Shown here: positions 19,090-23,845 of the stretch, one piece after another
Layout: each line of letters starts with the position of its first letter
Position numbering within the stretch: the stretch's first letter is position 1
IMG/VR virus record: IMGVR_UViG_3300044733_002020
Span: 1-23,845 of that record
Length of the DNA: 23,845 bases
Reading direction: 5' to 3' (one strand)
From: a virus
Translations under genes and position numbers: made by a program
The notes under the pieces: model-generated
Told to the model about the DNA's origin: nothing
Database searches by the model: none
The model's input: the letters and a program-made list of their open reading frames with translations, nothing else

Positions 19090-19195
19090 GGCGCCCACAT
19101 AGCTGCGGGGTCGGGCGTGTCGTTAAGGGTGTGGTATAAATCACCCTGAAAAATATGGGCGTGTCTTAAAAAATGTCAGTTAAGTCTGCTATAAT
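19090..19195 (+). repeat. Regulatory cassette copy B (about 106 bp)
   Basis: The same order of elements as copy A: GGCGCCC, GCTGCGGGGTCGGGCGTGTCG, GTGTG...CACC (19128-19145), CACCCTGAAAAA, a second GGGCGTGTC (19157) and a TGTCAGT promoter ending at TATAAT (19190-19195). Only the central hairpin arm differs markedly from copy A. Confidence 0.65.
19174..19195 (+). promoter_or_regulatory. TGTCAGT promoter 6
   Basis: TGTCAGT starts at 19174 and TATAAT at 19190. AACGAAAGG is at 19204-19212, ahead of the ATG at 19219. Confidence 0.72.
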
Positions 19196-19218
19196 TCCAA
19201 TCTAACGAAAGGAAACAA

Positions 19219-19488
19219 ATGGGATATAACACAGCAACGGACTTAGCGGAGAGTTTTGACTTAGACCAAGCAATACTAATCCATTTACAAAGTAATCATT
19301 ATCCACCCGTTCCATCATCTATGGTAGCACCATGTATTGATGCTATTGATGCTTATTATGCTGATGAACTTAATCAGTTAATCAAACTGCCTGAAGGCGT
19401 ATATTGGAAAGGCAAACCTGAAGCCCCTGCCTATGCGATTATAGAGGCTCATCACCTACAAGCGTGGCTACCTGAAACCGACTACTAA
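19219..19488 (+). CDS. Hypothetical phage protein (89 aa)
   Basis: Starts MGYNTATDLAESFDLDQAIL and contains QSNHYPPVPSSMVAPCIDAI, a pattern I associate with actinophage early-region proteins of unknown function. The His/Tyr/Pro segment followed by two amphipathic helices is the only visible feature; no catalytic motif. It starts just after the AACGAAAGG leader of promoter 6 and is followed by promoter 7. Confidence 0.72.
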   Translation: MGYNTATDLAESFDLDQAILIHLQSNHYPPVPSSMVAPCIDAIDAYYADELNQLIKLPEGVYWKGKPEAPAYAIIEAHHLQAWLPETDY

Positions 19489-19489
19489 T

Positions 19490-19511
19490 TGTCGGTGGCT
19501 GGTGCTATAAT
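19490..19511 (+). promoter_or_regulatory. TGTCGGT promoter 7
   Basis: TGTCGGT starts at 19490, two bases after the previous stop codon (19486-19488), and TATAAT is at 19506. AACGAAAGG is at 19520-19528. Confidence 0.72.
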
Positions 19512-19534
19512 ACAACCTCAACGAAAGGAAACAA

Positions 19535-19675
19535 ATGGAAATCGGAACAACCTACACAACCACCCAAAGTGGCATTACTGGAGTTATCAAAGCAATAGAT
19601 AACCACCCAAGCGGAGTTAATCGTATTCTGCTTGATGTAAATGGAACAGACCGCTGGACAAGCGTTAAAGCATAA
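19535..19675 (+). CDS. Small beta-rich protein (46 aa)
   Basis: MEIGTTYTTTQSGITGVIKA, then a NRILLDVNGTDRWTSVKA end. The alternating pattern looks like a small SH3- or KOW-like barrel; family not recognised. The promoter and AACGAAAGG leader define the start. Confidence 0.6.
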   Translation: MEIGTTYTTTQSGITGVIKAIDNHPSGVNRILLDVNGTDRWTSVKA

Positions 19676-19707
19676 CAAACCAACCCACCTAACGAAAGGC
19701 AATACAA

Positions 19708-20130
19708 ATGGCAAGAAGCAAACCCATCAGCGTAAAAATCGCTACAACTAAGGTTATTAAAGCCTTAGAAACTAGGTTAGCCAAATTAGAGGCTGACTTT
19801 AAGACGCAAGACGAAAACGAAGCAAAGTATCGTAAGGCTCAGGAAAAATGGCAAAAAGAAATTGGGGCATGGGCAGTTAGCAAAATTGCTAAAGCAGAAA
19901 ACCTACGCACCAACTATCGTGCTTGGAACAAAACTCTAAATGTAGATTTTGATTTAATTTGCGATAGCAAAGACTTCCCTGCTGAACCTGAAAAGAACTA
20001 CGAGGAAATCCACCGCCACTCTTACAATGAGATGAAAGAGGAAATGGAAAACGCTATCCGTATTCTCAAAATGACCGATGAGGATACAGTAAGCACAAGC
20101 ACCTACAACGCTATCGCAAGATACTTGTAA
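19708..20130 (+). CDS. Hypothetical coiled-coil protein (140 aa)
   Basis: Residues about 12-60 are a long charged helix (KVIKALETRLAKLEADFKT ... AKYRKAQEKWQKEIGAW), probably a coiled coil. Residues about 95-125 (YEEIHRHSYNEMKEEMENAI) are a second helix. Related proteins occur in actinophages, to my recollection, without known function. It has its own AACGAAAGG leader (19691-19699) but no TGTCRGT promoter, so it is probably co-transcribed with the 46-aa gene. A strong hairpin follows the stop. Confidence 0.72.
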   Translation: MARSKPISVKIATTKVIKALETRLAKLEADFKTQDENEAKYRKAQEKWQKEIGAWAVSKIAKAENLRTNYRAWNKTLNVDFDLICDSKDFPAEPEKNYEEIHRHSYNEMKEEMENAIRILKMTDEDTVSTSTYNAIARYL

Positions 20131-20136
20131 TAAACT

Positions 20137-20161
20137 GGGGGCTAGACAAAATCTAGCCCCC
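20137..20161 (+). terminator. Strong GC hairpin terminator
   Basis: A perfect 10-bp stem GGGGGCTAGA / TCTAGCCCCC with a CAAAA loop, 7 nt past the stop. No T-run follows, as in many actinobacterial terminators. Confidence 0.75.
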
Positions 20162-20163
20162 TA

Positions 20164-20172
20164 TGTTAAAAT
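20164..20172 (+). promoter_or_regulatory. Extended -10 promoter (TGTTAAAAT)
   Basis: A TG-N-TAAAAT sequence 28-36 nt before the ATG at 20200. It lacks the TGTCRGT element; the position where that would lie is the terminator stem. Confidence 0.4.
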
Positions 20173-20199
20173 AGTTATCCCTACTAACAAAGGAACACA

Positions 20200-20412
20200 A
20201 TGCGGTATCGTGTAGAAATCTATGATGCTAATAAAGCTCATGATCTAACAATTTATTCTGCAAACAGTTATAATCGTGATTCATTAACTAAATTAGTTAA
20301 ACCTAATTTAAAAAAATTTCAAGGTAATGTTAAAGTGTATGTTGTTGATACACAAGAAAACAAAAAAGTATTTGCAGCATTCTTTCCAGAAGAAATTCAT
20401 AACTTAATCTAA
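20200..20412 (+). CDS. Hypothetical protein (70 aa)
   Basis: Not recognised. MRYRVEIYDANKAHDLTIYS, then NVKVYVVDTQENKKVFAAFF: an alpha/beta pattern. AAAGGA precedes the ATG. It forms a one-gene unit between two hairpins (20137-20161 and 20420-20442). Confidence 0.65.
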   Translation: MRYRVEIYDANKAHDLTIYSANSYNRDSLTKLVKPNLKKFQGNVKVYVVDTQENKKVFAAFFPEEIHNLI

Positions 20413-20419
20413 TAAACTT

Positions 20420-20442
20420 GGGCCAGCCTAGTCCCCTGGCCC
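20420..20442 (+). terminator. GGGCCAG/CTGGCCC hairpin terminator
   Basis: A perfect 7-bp stem with a 9-nt loop, 7 nt past the stop of the 70-aa gene, followed by ATTTCCCC. Confidence 0.68.
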
Positions 20443-20470
20443 ATTTCCCCTGCCCTCAATAGCTGGGGAC

Positions 20471-20502
20471 TTATCCACAGCCTTACGGCACCCTGTGGAA
20501 AA
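20471..20502. promoter_or_regulatory. Inverted DnaA-box-like pair
   Basis: TTATCCACA (20471-20479, exact consensus) faces TGTGGAAAA (20494-20502, TTTTCCACA on the other strand). TCCACAG / CTGTGGA can also form a 7-bp stem. It lies just upstream of promoter 8. Either DnaA binding or a transcript hairpin is possible. Confidence 0.4.
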
Positions 20503-20535
20503 CCCCCGCAAATTCATGTCAAATAAGATAGACAA

Positions 20536-20557
20536 TGTCAGTCGTGTATGTTAGAAT
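20536..20557 (+). promoter_or_regulatory. TGTCAGT promoter 8
   Basis: TGTCAGT starts at 20536 and TAGAAT at 20552. AACGAAAGG is at 20571-20579, ahead of the ATG at 20585. Confidence 0.68.
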
Positions 20558-20584
20558 AAGCATTCAACCAAACGAAAGGATAAA

Positions 20585-21592
20585 ATGGCTCATAATCTCG
20601 AAGAGCAAGATGGTCAAGTAGCATTTGCATTGCGTGGTGCACCTGCTTGGCATAATCTTGCAAATCGCATTTTCGCTCAAGATGAAAATGTAACTACCGC
20701 AACAATGCTTGAAGAAGCAAAGTTGAATAACTGGAATGTCCGCTTGTCAGATGTTGCAGATCATATCCCAAACACATGGAGAAATACATCAGACAATTTC
20801 TTTGTCATTCGTGATAATCCATTTGACCAAGGCACTGATGTTTTATCAGTAGTTGGCAAGCGATACAAAACTGTTCAGAATGAAGAGTTATTCGCATTTG
20901 CTGATAATGTATTAGATAACGATTCTGCTAAATGGGAATCTGCTGGCTCAATTAAAAAGGGCAAAGTTGTATTTGGCTCATTAGATATACCTAGAGAGAT
21001 CGTATTAGACCCACAAGGTATTAACGATAAAACTAAGTTATATTTAATTGTATGGACATCTCACGATGGTTCAGTTGCGGTTCAAGCAGCAATTACACCC
21101 GTTCGTGTTGTATGCCAAAACACTCTTAATCTTGCAATGAAGGGCGCTAAGCAATCATTCAAGATTCGTCATACACAAACTGCCGAAGGTAGGATTGTGC
21201 AAGCCCGTCAAGCATTGGGATTAACATTTGCATACGCAGATGCATTCCAAAAGGAAGCGGACGAATTATTCAAGCAATCAATTACCGATAAGCAATTCTC
21301 GGATTTGATTCGCAATCTATACCCAAAGCCTGAAGCAGATGTTAAAGGCGCATTAAAGAAGTGGGAGAATAAGGTTGTTTTAATTGATGACCTTTATCAT
21401 AACTCACCAACTAATAACACAATTAAAGGCACTGCTTGGGGTGCGTTTAATGCATTGACTGAGCGTTTAGATTATTACCGTACCGCCCGTACTGGTAACA
21501 CCGAATCGCTAAATGCTGGTGCAAGTGGATTTGACCCAATCATTACCGCAGAGAAGAATAAAATTCTCAAAGCGGTCAAGGCGTTAGCCTAA
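20585..21592 (+). CDS. DUF932 phage/plasmid-like protein (335 aa)
   Basis: Recognised as a DUF932 (phage/plasmid-like TIGR03299-type) protein. MAHNLEEQDGQVAFALRGAP and AWHNLANRIF form the typical N-terminus. VVGKRYKTVQNEELFAFADN (about 99-118), an ITPVRVVCQNTLNLAM segment (about 176-191) and a C-terminal YYRTARTGNTESLNAGASGF (about 298-317) follow the family pattern. Length is usual. Molecular function is unknown; family members are common in phages and plasmids. The promoter and AACGAAAGG leader define the start, and a GAAA-loop terminator ends the unit. Confidence 0.88.
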   Translation: MAHNLEEQDGQVAFALRGAPAWHNLANRIFAQDENVTTATMLEEAKLNNWNVRLSDVADHIPNTWRNTSDNFFVIRDNPFDQGTDVLSVVGKRYKTVQNEELFAFADNVLDNDSAKWESAGSIKKGKVVFGSLDIPREIVLDPQGINDKTKLYLIVWTSHDGSVAVQAAITPVRVVCQNTLNLAMKGAKQSFKIRHTQTAEGRIVQARQALGLTFAYADAFQKEADELFKQSITDKQFSDLIRNLYPKPEADVKGALKKWENKVVLIDDLYHNSPTNNTIKGTAWGAFNALTERLDYYRTARTGNTESLNAGASGFDPIITAEKNKILKAVKALA

Positions 21593-21598
21593 TCAACT

Positions 21599-21616
21599 GG
21601 GGCCCGAAAGGGCCCC
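21599..21616 (+). terminator. GAAA-tetraloop terminator
   Basis: GGGGCCC-GAAA-GGGCCCC: a perfect 7-bp stem capped by a GNRA loop, 6 nt past the DUF932 stop and 7 nt before tRNA-Asp. It may end the mRNA or give a processed tRNA 5' boundary. Confidence 0.75.
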
Positions 21617-21623
21617 ACATCTA

Positions 21624-21697
21624 GGTCCATTAGCTCAGTTGGTTAGAGCGCTACCCTGTCACGGTAGAGGTCGACGGTTCAAGTCCGTTATGGATCG
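21624..21697 (+). tRNA. tRNA-Asp (anticodon GTC)
   Basis: Cloverleaf with acceptor GGTCCAT / ATGGATC (one G-T pair) and discriminator G. The anticodon stem CTACC / GGTAG encloses CTGTCAC, giving GTC. The T arm is CGGTTCAAGTCCG. CCA is not encoded. It follows the DUF932 terminator by 7 nt. Confidence 0.93.
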
Positions 21698-21769
21698 CAA
21701 GCCCCCAGACGTAAAGGCCATTTTTCTTTCTTACGGCATGTATATAAAAAGCCCTGAAATCCTTGATAA

Positions 21770-21791
21770 TGTCAGTTGACTCTGATACAAT
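21770..21791 (+). promoter_or_regulatory. TGTCAGT promoter 9
   Basis: TGTCAGT starts at 21770 and TACAAT at 21786. A GCCCTGAAA word, as in the cassettes, lies just upstream (21751). AACGAAAGG is at 21802-21810, ahead of the ATG at 21817. Confidence 0.7.
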
Positions 21792-21816
21792 TGCGCTAAT
21801 TAACGAAAGGAATAAT

Positions 21817-22551
21817 ATGCCTAACTGGGTGTATAACACATTAACAATACAAGGACCTAAGTCTGAGATAGATTTTATCAAAGATAAACTTAACGAGCCA
21901 TTTATGGTATGGCATGATAGTTGGAATTCTGAAACTATGAAAATGGAAGTAACAGAATCAACTTACTCTAATCCTGTCTTTGCATTTTGGAATATACATT
22001 CTCCACTACAAGACGGTATTACAATGCAAGAGTATGTTCAACAGCCTACACGACTAGGAACAGACACGAGTGCACCTGATTGGTTTGCTAAAGAGGTAGC
22101 GCATGCTATGACTCAGAAAGATTGGTATTCATGGAATACAACTAACTGGGGAACTAAATGGGATGTAGCCGTATCAGACGGTGACGAGTATCCTGATACT
22201 GAATTACTTGAGTATGAATCAAATGGTGATGATAACTGGCTAGTATATAAATATAACACTGCTTGGTCACCTGCTGTAACTATATTAACTAAACTAAGTA
22301 ATCTTGTTCCTAACTCTTTACTAACCCTTGAATTTGAGGAAGAGACAGGTTGGGGTGGAGAATATGAGATTGTCCGTGGTGAAGTTAAAGAAAACCTAGA
22401 ATATACCAATATGTGCTATGCCTGCCAATCTTATGACACAATAGAATACTGCGAAGAGGGATGCGGAGAGTTCTGCTCAGAATGTAATCAAGGATCTTGG
22501 CAAGATGAACAGGCCATGGCAGAATGCAGTGTTCATAAGGTTAAAGTATGA
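21817..22551 (+). CDS. Api92-like (DUF1281-type) protein with cysteine-rich C-terminus (244 aa)
   Basis: MPNWVYNTLTIQGPKSEIDF is the hallmark N-terminus of the Api92-like/DUF1281 family, with a ferredoxin-like fold. NPVFAFWNI (52-60) and NWGTKWDVAVSDGDEYP (110-126) are further family motifs. Residues 200-237 hold seven cysteines (C200, C203, C212, C216, C220, C223, C237), suggesting one or two zinc sites. The start at 21817, not 21763, is chosen because the longer reading would translate the promoter and leader. Function unknown; related proteins are frequent in phage early regions. It has an ATGA overlap with the next gene. Confidence 0.85.
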   Translation: MPNWVYNTLTIQGPKSEIDFIKDKLNEPFMVWHDSWNSETMKMEVTESTYSNPVFAFWNIHSPLQDGITMQEYVQQPTRLGTDTSAPDWFAKEVAHAMTQKDWYSWNTTNWGTKWDVAVSDGDEYPDTELLEYESNGDDNWLVYKYNTAWSPAVTILTKLSNLVPNSLLTLEFEEETGWGGEYEIVRGEVKENLEYTNMCYACQSYDTIEYCEEGCGEFCSECNQGSWQDEQAMAECSVHKVKV

Positions 22552-23198
22552 ATAATAAATGGAATAAGTATAGTTATTTAAATACAGATACTGACTGTTT
22601 AATTGAGGTTACTCATTTAGAGGGAACTGAGGAGAAGCTACTTCTCACCCCACTTAATAATAGCCCATATGTACTATTGTCAGTGGAAGGTGCTACAATA
22701 CTCCCAACAACAACGAAAGGAAATGAAATGAATGGAATGACAGAAACTAATCTACCTTTATCAGAGGCAGAGCGCTATAACCCTAATCAACTTGTTACAT
22801 ACAAGAAGATTTTCAATGATGAAACTACTTACTCAACCGAGAAAGTTGTAGACATTGAATGGGCCCTGGACCAAGCACGTAATGCAAAGTCTGAGTATAT
22901 CAAACTAAGAAGTTTGGTTGACGGTCTTAATGACAAGGTAGTTGAATGGACAAATCCTAACTATAGTAAAGAAGAAGTTATTCGTGAACTCTGCGAATAC
23001 TTTGGAATTAATCCAACCAAGCAAGTTAGGGTAACTGGTACAATTCAGTTTGAAGCCATAGTCGATATTCCTCTTGACGAGGTTGAAGACTTTGACGCAC
23101 ATTATCTGTTAGCAGATGATCTTTCATTAACATCTTATAATTCAAATGTAGATATTAATGATTGGTCTTTACAAGACACAGATGTGGATTGGGACTAA
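22548..23198 (+). CDS. Hypothetical protein (216 aa) with internal promoter and start (156-aa short form from 22728)
   Basis: The frame opens with an ATGA overlap on the Api92-like stop and reads MNNKWNKYSYLNTDTDC onward. At codons about 44-60 it passes through a full TGTCAGT promoter and AACGAAAGG leader (22678-22720), then meets an ideal internal ATG at 22728 (MNGMTETNLP). The main domain is probably the 156-aa part: VVDIEWALDQARNAKSEYIK, a helical central region, and a C-terminal VRVTGTIQFEAIVDIPLDEV strand pair with an acidic end. Two products, or an N-terminal small gene fused by stop-codon loss, are both possible. No family recognised. Confidence 0.7.
   Translation: MNNKWNKYSYLNTDTDCLIEVTHLEGTEEKLLLTPLNNSPYVLLSVEGATILPTTTKGNEMNGMTETNLPLSEAERYNPNQLVTYKKIFNDETTYSTEKVVDIEWALDQARNAKSEYIKLRSLVDGLNDKVVEWTNPNYSKEEVIRELCEYFGINPTKQVRVTGTIQFEAIVDIPLDEVEDFDAHYLLADDLSLTSYNSNVDINDWSLQDTDVDWD
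22678..22699 (+). promoter_or_regulatory. TGTCAGT promoter 10, inside an open reading frame
   Basis: TGTCAGT starts at 22678 and TACAAT at 22694. AACGAAAGG is at 22712-22720, ahead of the ATG at 22728. Confidence 0.65.
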
Positions 23199-23437
23199 TG
23201 TTTTATAAATTAAAAGCAGATTCATCCAGGGCGTTCCATTTTTCTATATGGGACGCTGAGGTTGGAGGATTAGATCCTGATTCATATAACAAAGAAACAT
23301 TGACTTTCGAAATAGGAACTGGTAACATTGAGAAGGTAACTAGATTAATATCTAAGCACCAACTTAAGGTTTTAGTCGAAAGTAAATATGCTGATAACGA
23401 ATTGGCATATAGATATGATAGGATGTTAAATGTCTGA
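23198..23437 (+). CDS. Hypothetical protein (79 aa)
   Basis: Not recognised. MFYKLKADSSRAFHFSIWDA, then helices (NIEKVTRLISKHQLKVLVES). The start is set by the TAATG overlap with the previous gene; the in-frame GTG at 23162 would lie inside that gene. It overlaps the next start by 8 nt. Confidence 0.65.
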   Translation: MFYKLKADSSRAFHFSIWDAEVGGLDPDSYNKETLTFEIGTGNIEKVTRLISKHQLKVLVESKYADNELAYRYDRMLNV

Positions 23438-23576
23438 TTATAAAGATGGATTCCAAGAAGGCTATAAGTTTGCCCGTGAAGAAATGATTGAGAAGTTACG
23501 GGAGATTGATATCGCTGACATTGATTCATGGTTATTAGATAGACTATCAGACATGATCGAAAGTAATAAACTATGA
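23430..23576 (+). CDS. Hypothetical helical protein (48 aa)
   Basis: MSDYKDGFQEGYKFAREEMI, then EIDIADIDSWLLDRLSDMI. The YKDGFQEGYKFAREE pattern is a common motif of small phage and bacterial helical proteins. ATGA overlap with the next gene. Function unknown. Confidence 0.6.
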   Translation: MSDYKDGFQEGYKFAREEMIEKLREIDIADIDSWLLDRLSDMIESNKL

Positions 23577-23797
23577 GCGAATGGATTAAATGCGATTCTT
23601 GTCCAGCTCAGGCTAAATGGATAATCAGATTTGTTAATAAGTCAGATGTAGATACAGTGGGAGGGCTTACATCAAATGAGCTCAGCTTCTGTAGCCACCA
23701 TTTAAACAAGAATAAACAGGCTCTTGACAAAGTAACACTAGAAATAGTAGAATTAAATAAAACAGAAAAAGTCCCTCAACTAGAAAAGGCGGTTTAA
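23573..23797 (+). CDS. Small zinc-binding protein, DUF7455-like (74 aa)
   Basis: C7-x2-C10 (KCDSCPAQAKW) and C40 with H42/H43 (LSFCSHHLNK) give a CxxC...CxH(H) zinc site, the pattern of actinobacterial and actinophage DUF7455 proteins (CxxCxAQA...FCxHH). Between them is a short strand-rich segment. Function unknown in the family. The ATGA overlap places it in the operon that runs from 22548 or 22728. Confidence 0.75.
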   Translation: MSEWIKCDSCPAQAKWIIRFVNKSDVDTVGGLTSNELSFCSHHLNKNKQALDKVTLEIVELNKTEKVPQLEKAV

Positions 23798-23798
23798 A

Positions 23799-23845
23799 AT
23801 GGGAGATAGAGCAAACTACGTATTCGTAGACGGAGCAGGCGACAC
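23799..23845 (+). CDS. Hypothetical phage protein, N-terminus only (right edge)
   Basis: Fifteen codons, MGDRANYVFVDGAGD, two nt after the previous stop. MGDRANxxFV begins a small phage/actinobacterial family of unknown function. The rest is outside the window. Confidence 0.55.
   Translation, partial: MGDRANYVFVDGAGD

Noticed and set aside
21651-21881. 76-aa minus-strand ORF over tRNA-Asp and promoter 9
   Set aside because: It covers a tRNA and a conserved promoter/leader on the other strand; no start signal.

Overview
The window looks like part of the AT-rich genome of a tailed phage that infects an actinobacterium, plausibly a low-GC freshwater or marine lineage. The host is inferred, not shown. 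It rests on tail-fibre modules, phage-type small genes (GP88, DUF932, an Api92-like protein, a DUF7455-like zinc protein), promoter-proximal starts that look leaderless, and the gene density and microgene content usual in actinophages. No integrase, transposase or CRISPR array was seen.

Layout. Positions 1-5901 (minus strand) are a late structural block: eight tail-fibre or baseplate-type genes, then a small holin-like membrane protein. Next on the minus strand are an adenosylcobalamin-dependent (class II) ribonucleotide reductase (5971-7905) and a GT4-type glycosyltransferase (7992-8981). At about 9.0 kb a divergent sigma70-like promoter reads rightward into a membrane-anchored lysozyme-like gene and three small genes.

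Positions 10.25-14.65 kb form a very AT-rich accessory block. It has three prolyl-4-hydroxylase-like 2-oxoglutarate/Fe(II) oxygenases, a cysteine-cluster protein with no ordinary start codon, a possible SGNH-fold protein, a candidate ~76-nt small RNA and two unlisted minus-strand microgenes. Several of these genes have a -10 box exactly 12 nt upstream of the ATG, as expected for leaderless mRNA. tRNA-Glu and tRNA-Asn follow, with a 30-aa membrane protein gene between them.

From 15.35 kb to the right edge everything is on the plus strand. This is an early or regulatory region of very small genes, many under 60 aa and often overlapping as TAATG or ATGA. The transcription units share an unusual signature: TGTCRGT starting exactly 16 bp before a TATAAT-like box, followed about 30 bp later by a leader reading AACGAAAGG. 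Ten copies were found (nine good, one weak). Between units lie repeated GGGCGTGTCG words, GTGTG/CACA palindromes, hairpins, DnaA-box-like words and a duplicated ~105-bp regulatory cassette. A tRNA-Asp sits at 21.6 kb.

How it fits together: the left half encodes virion and host-recognition parts plus nucleotide and glycan metabolism. The middle may modify proteins or glycans. The right half appears to be a densely regulated early takeover region whose repeated promoter/operator grammar is the most interesting signal in the window.
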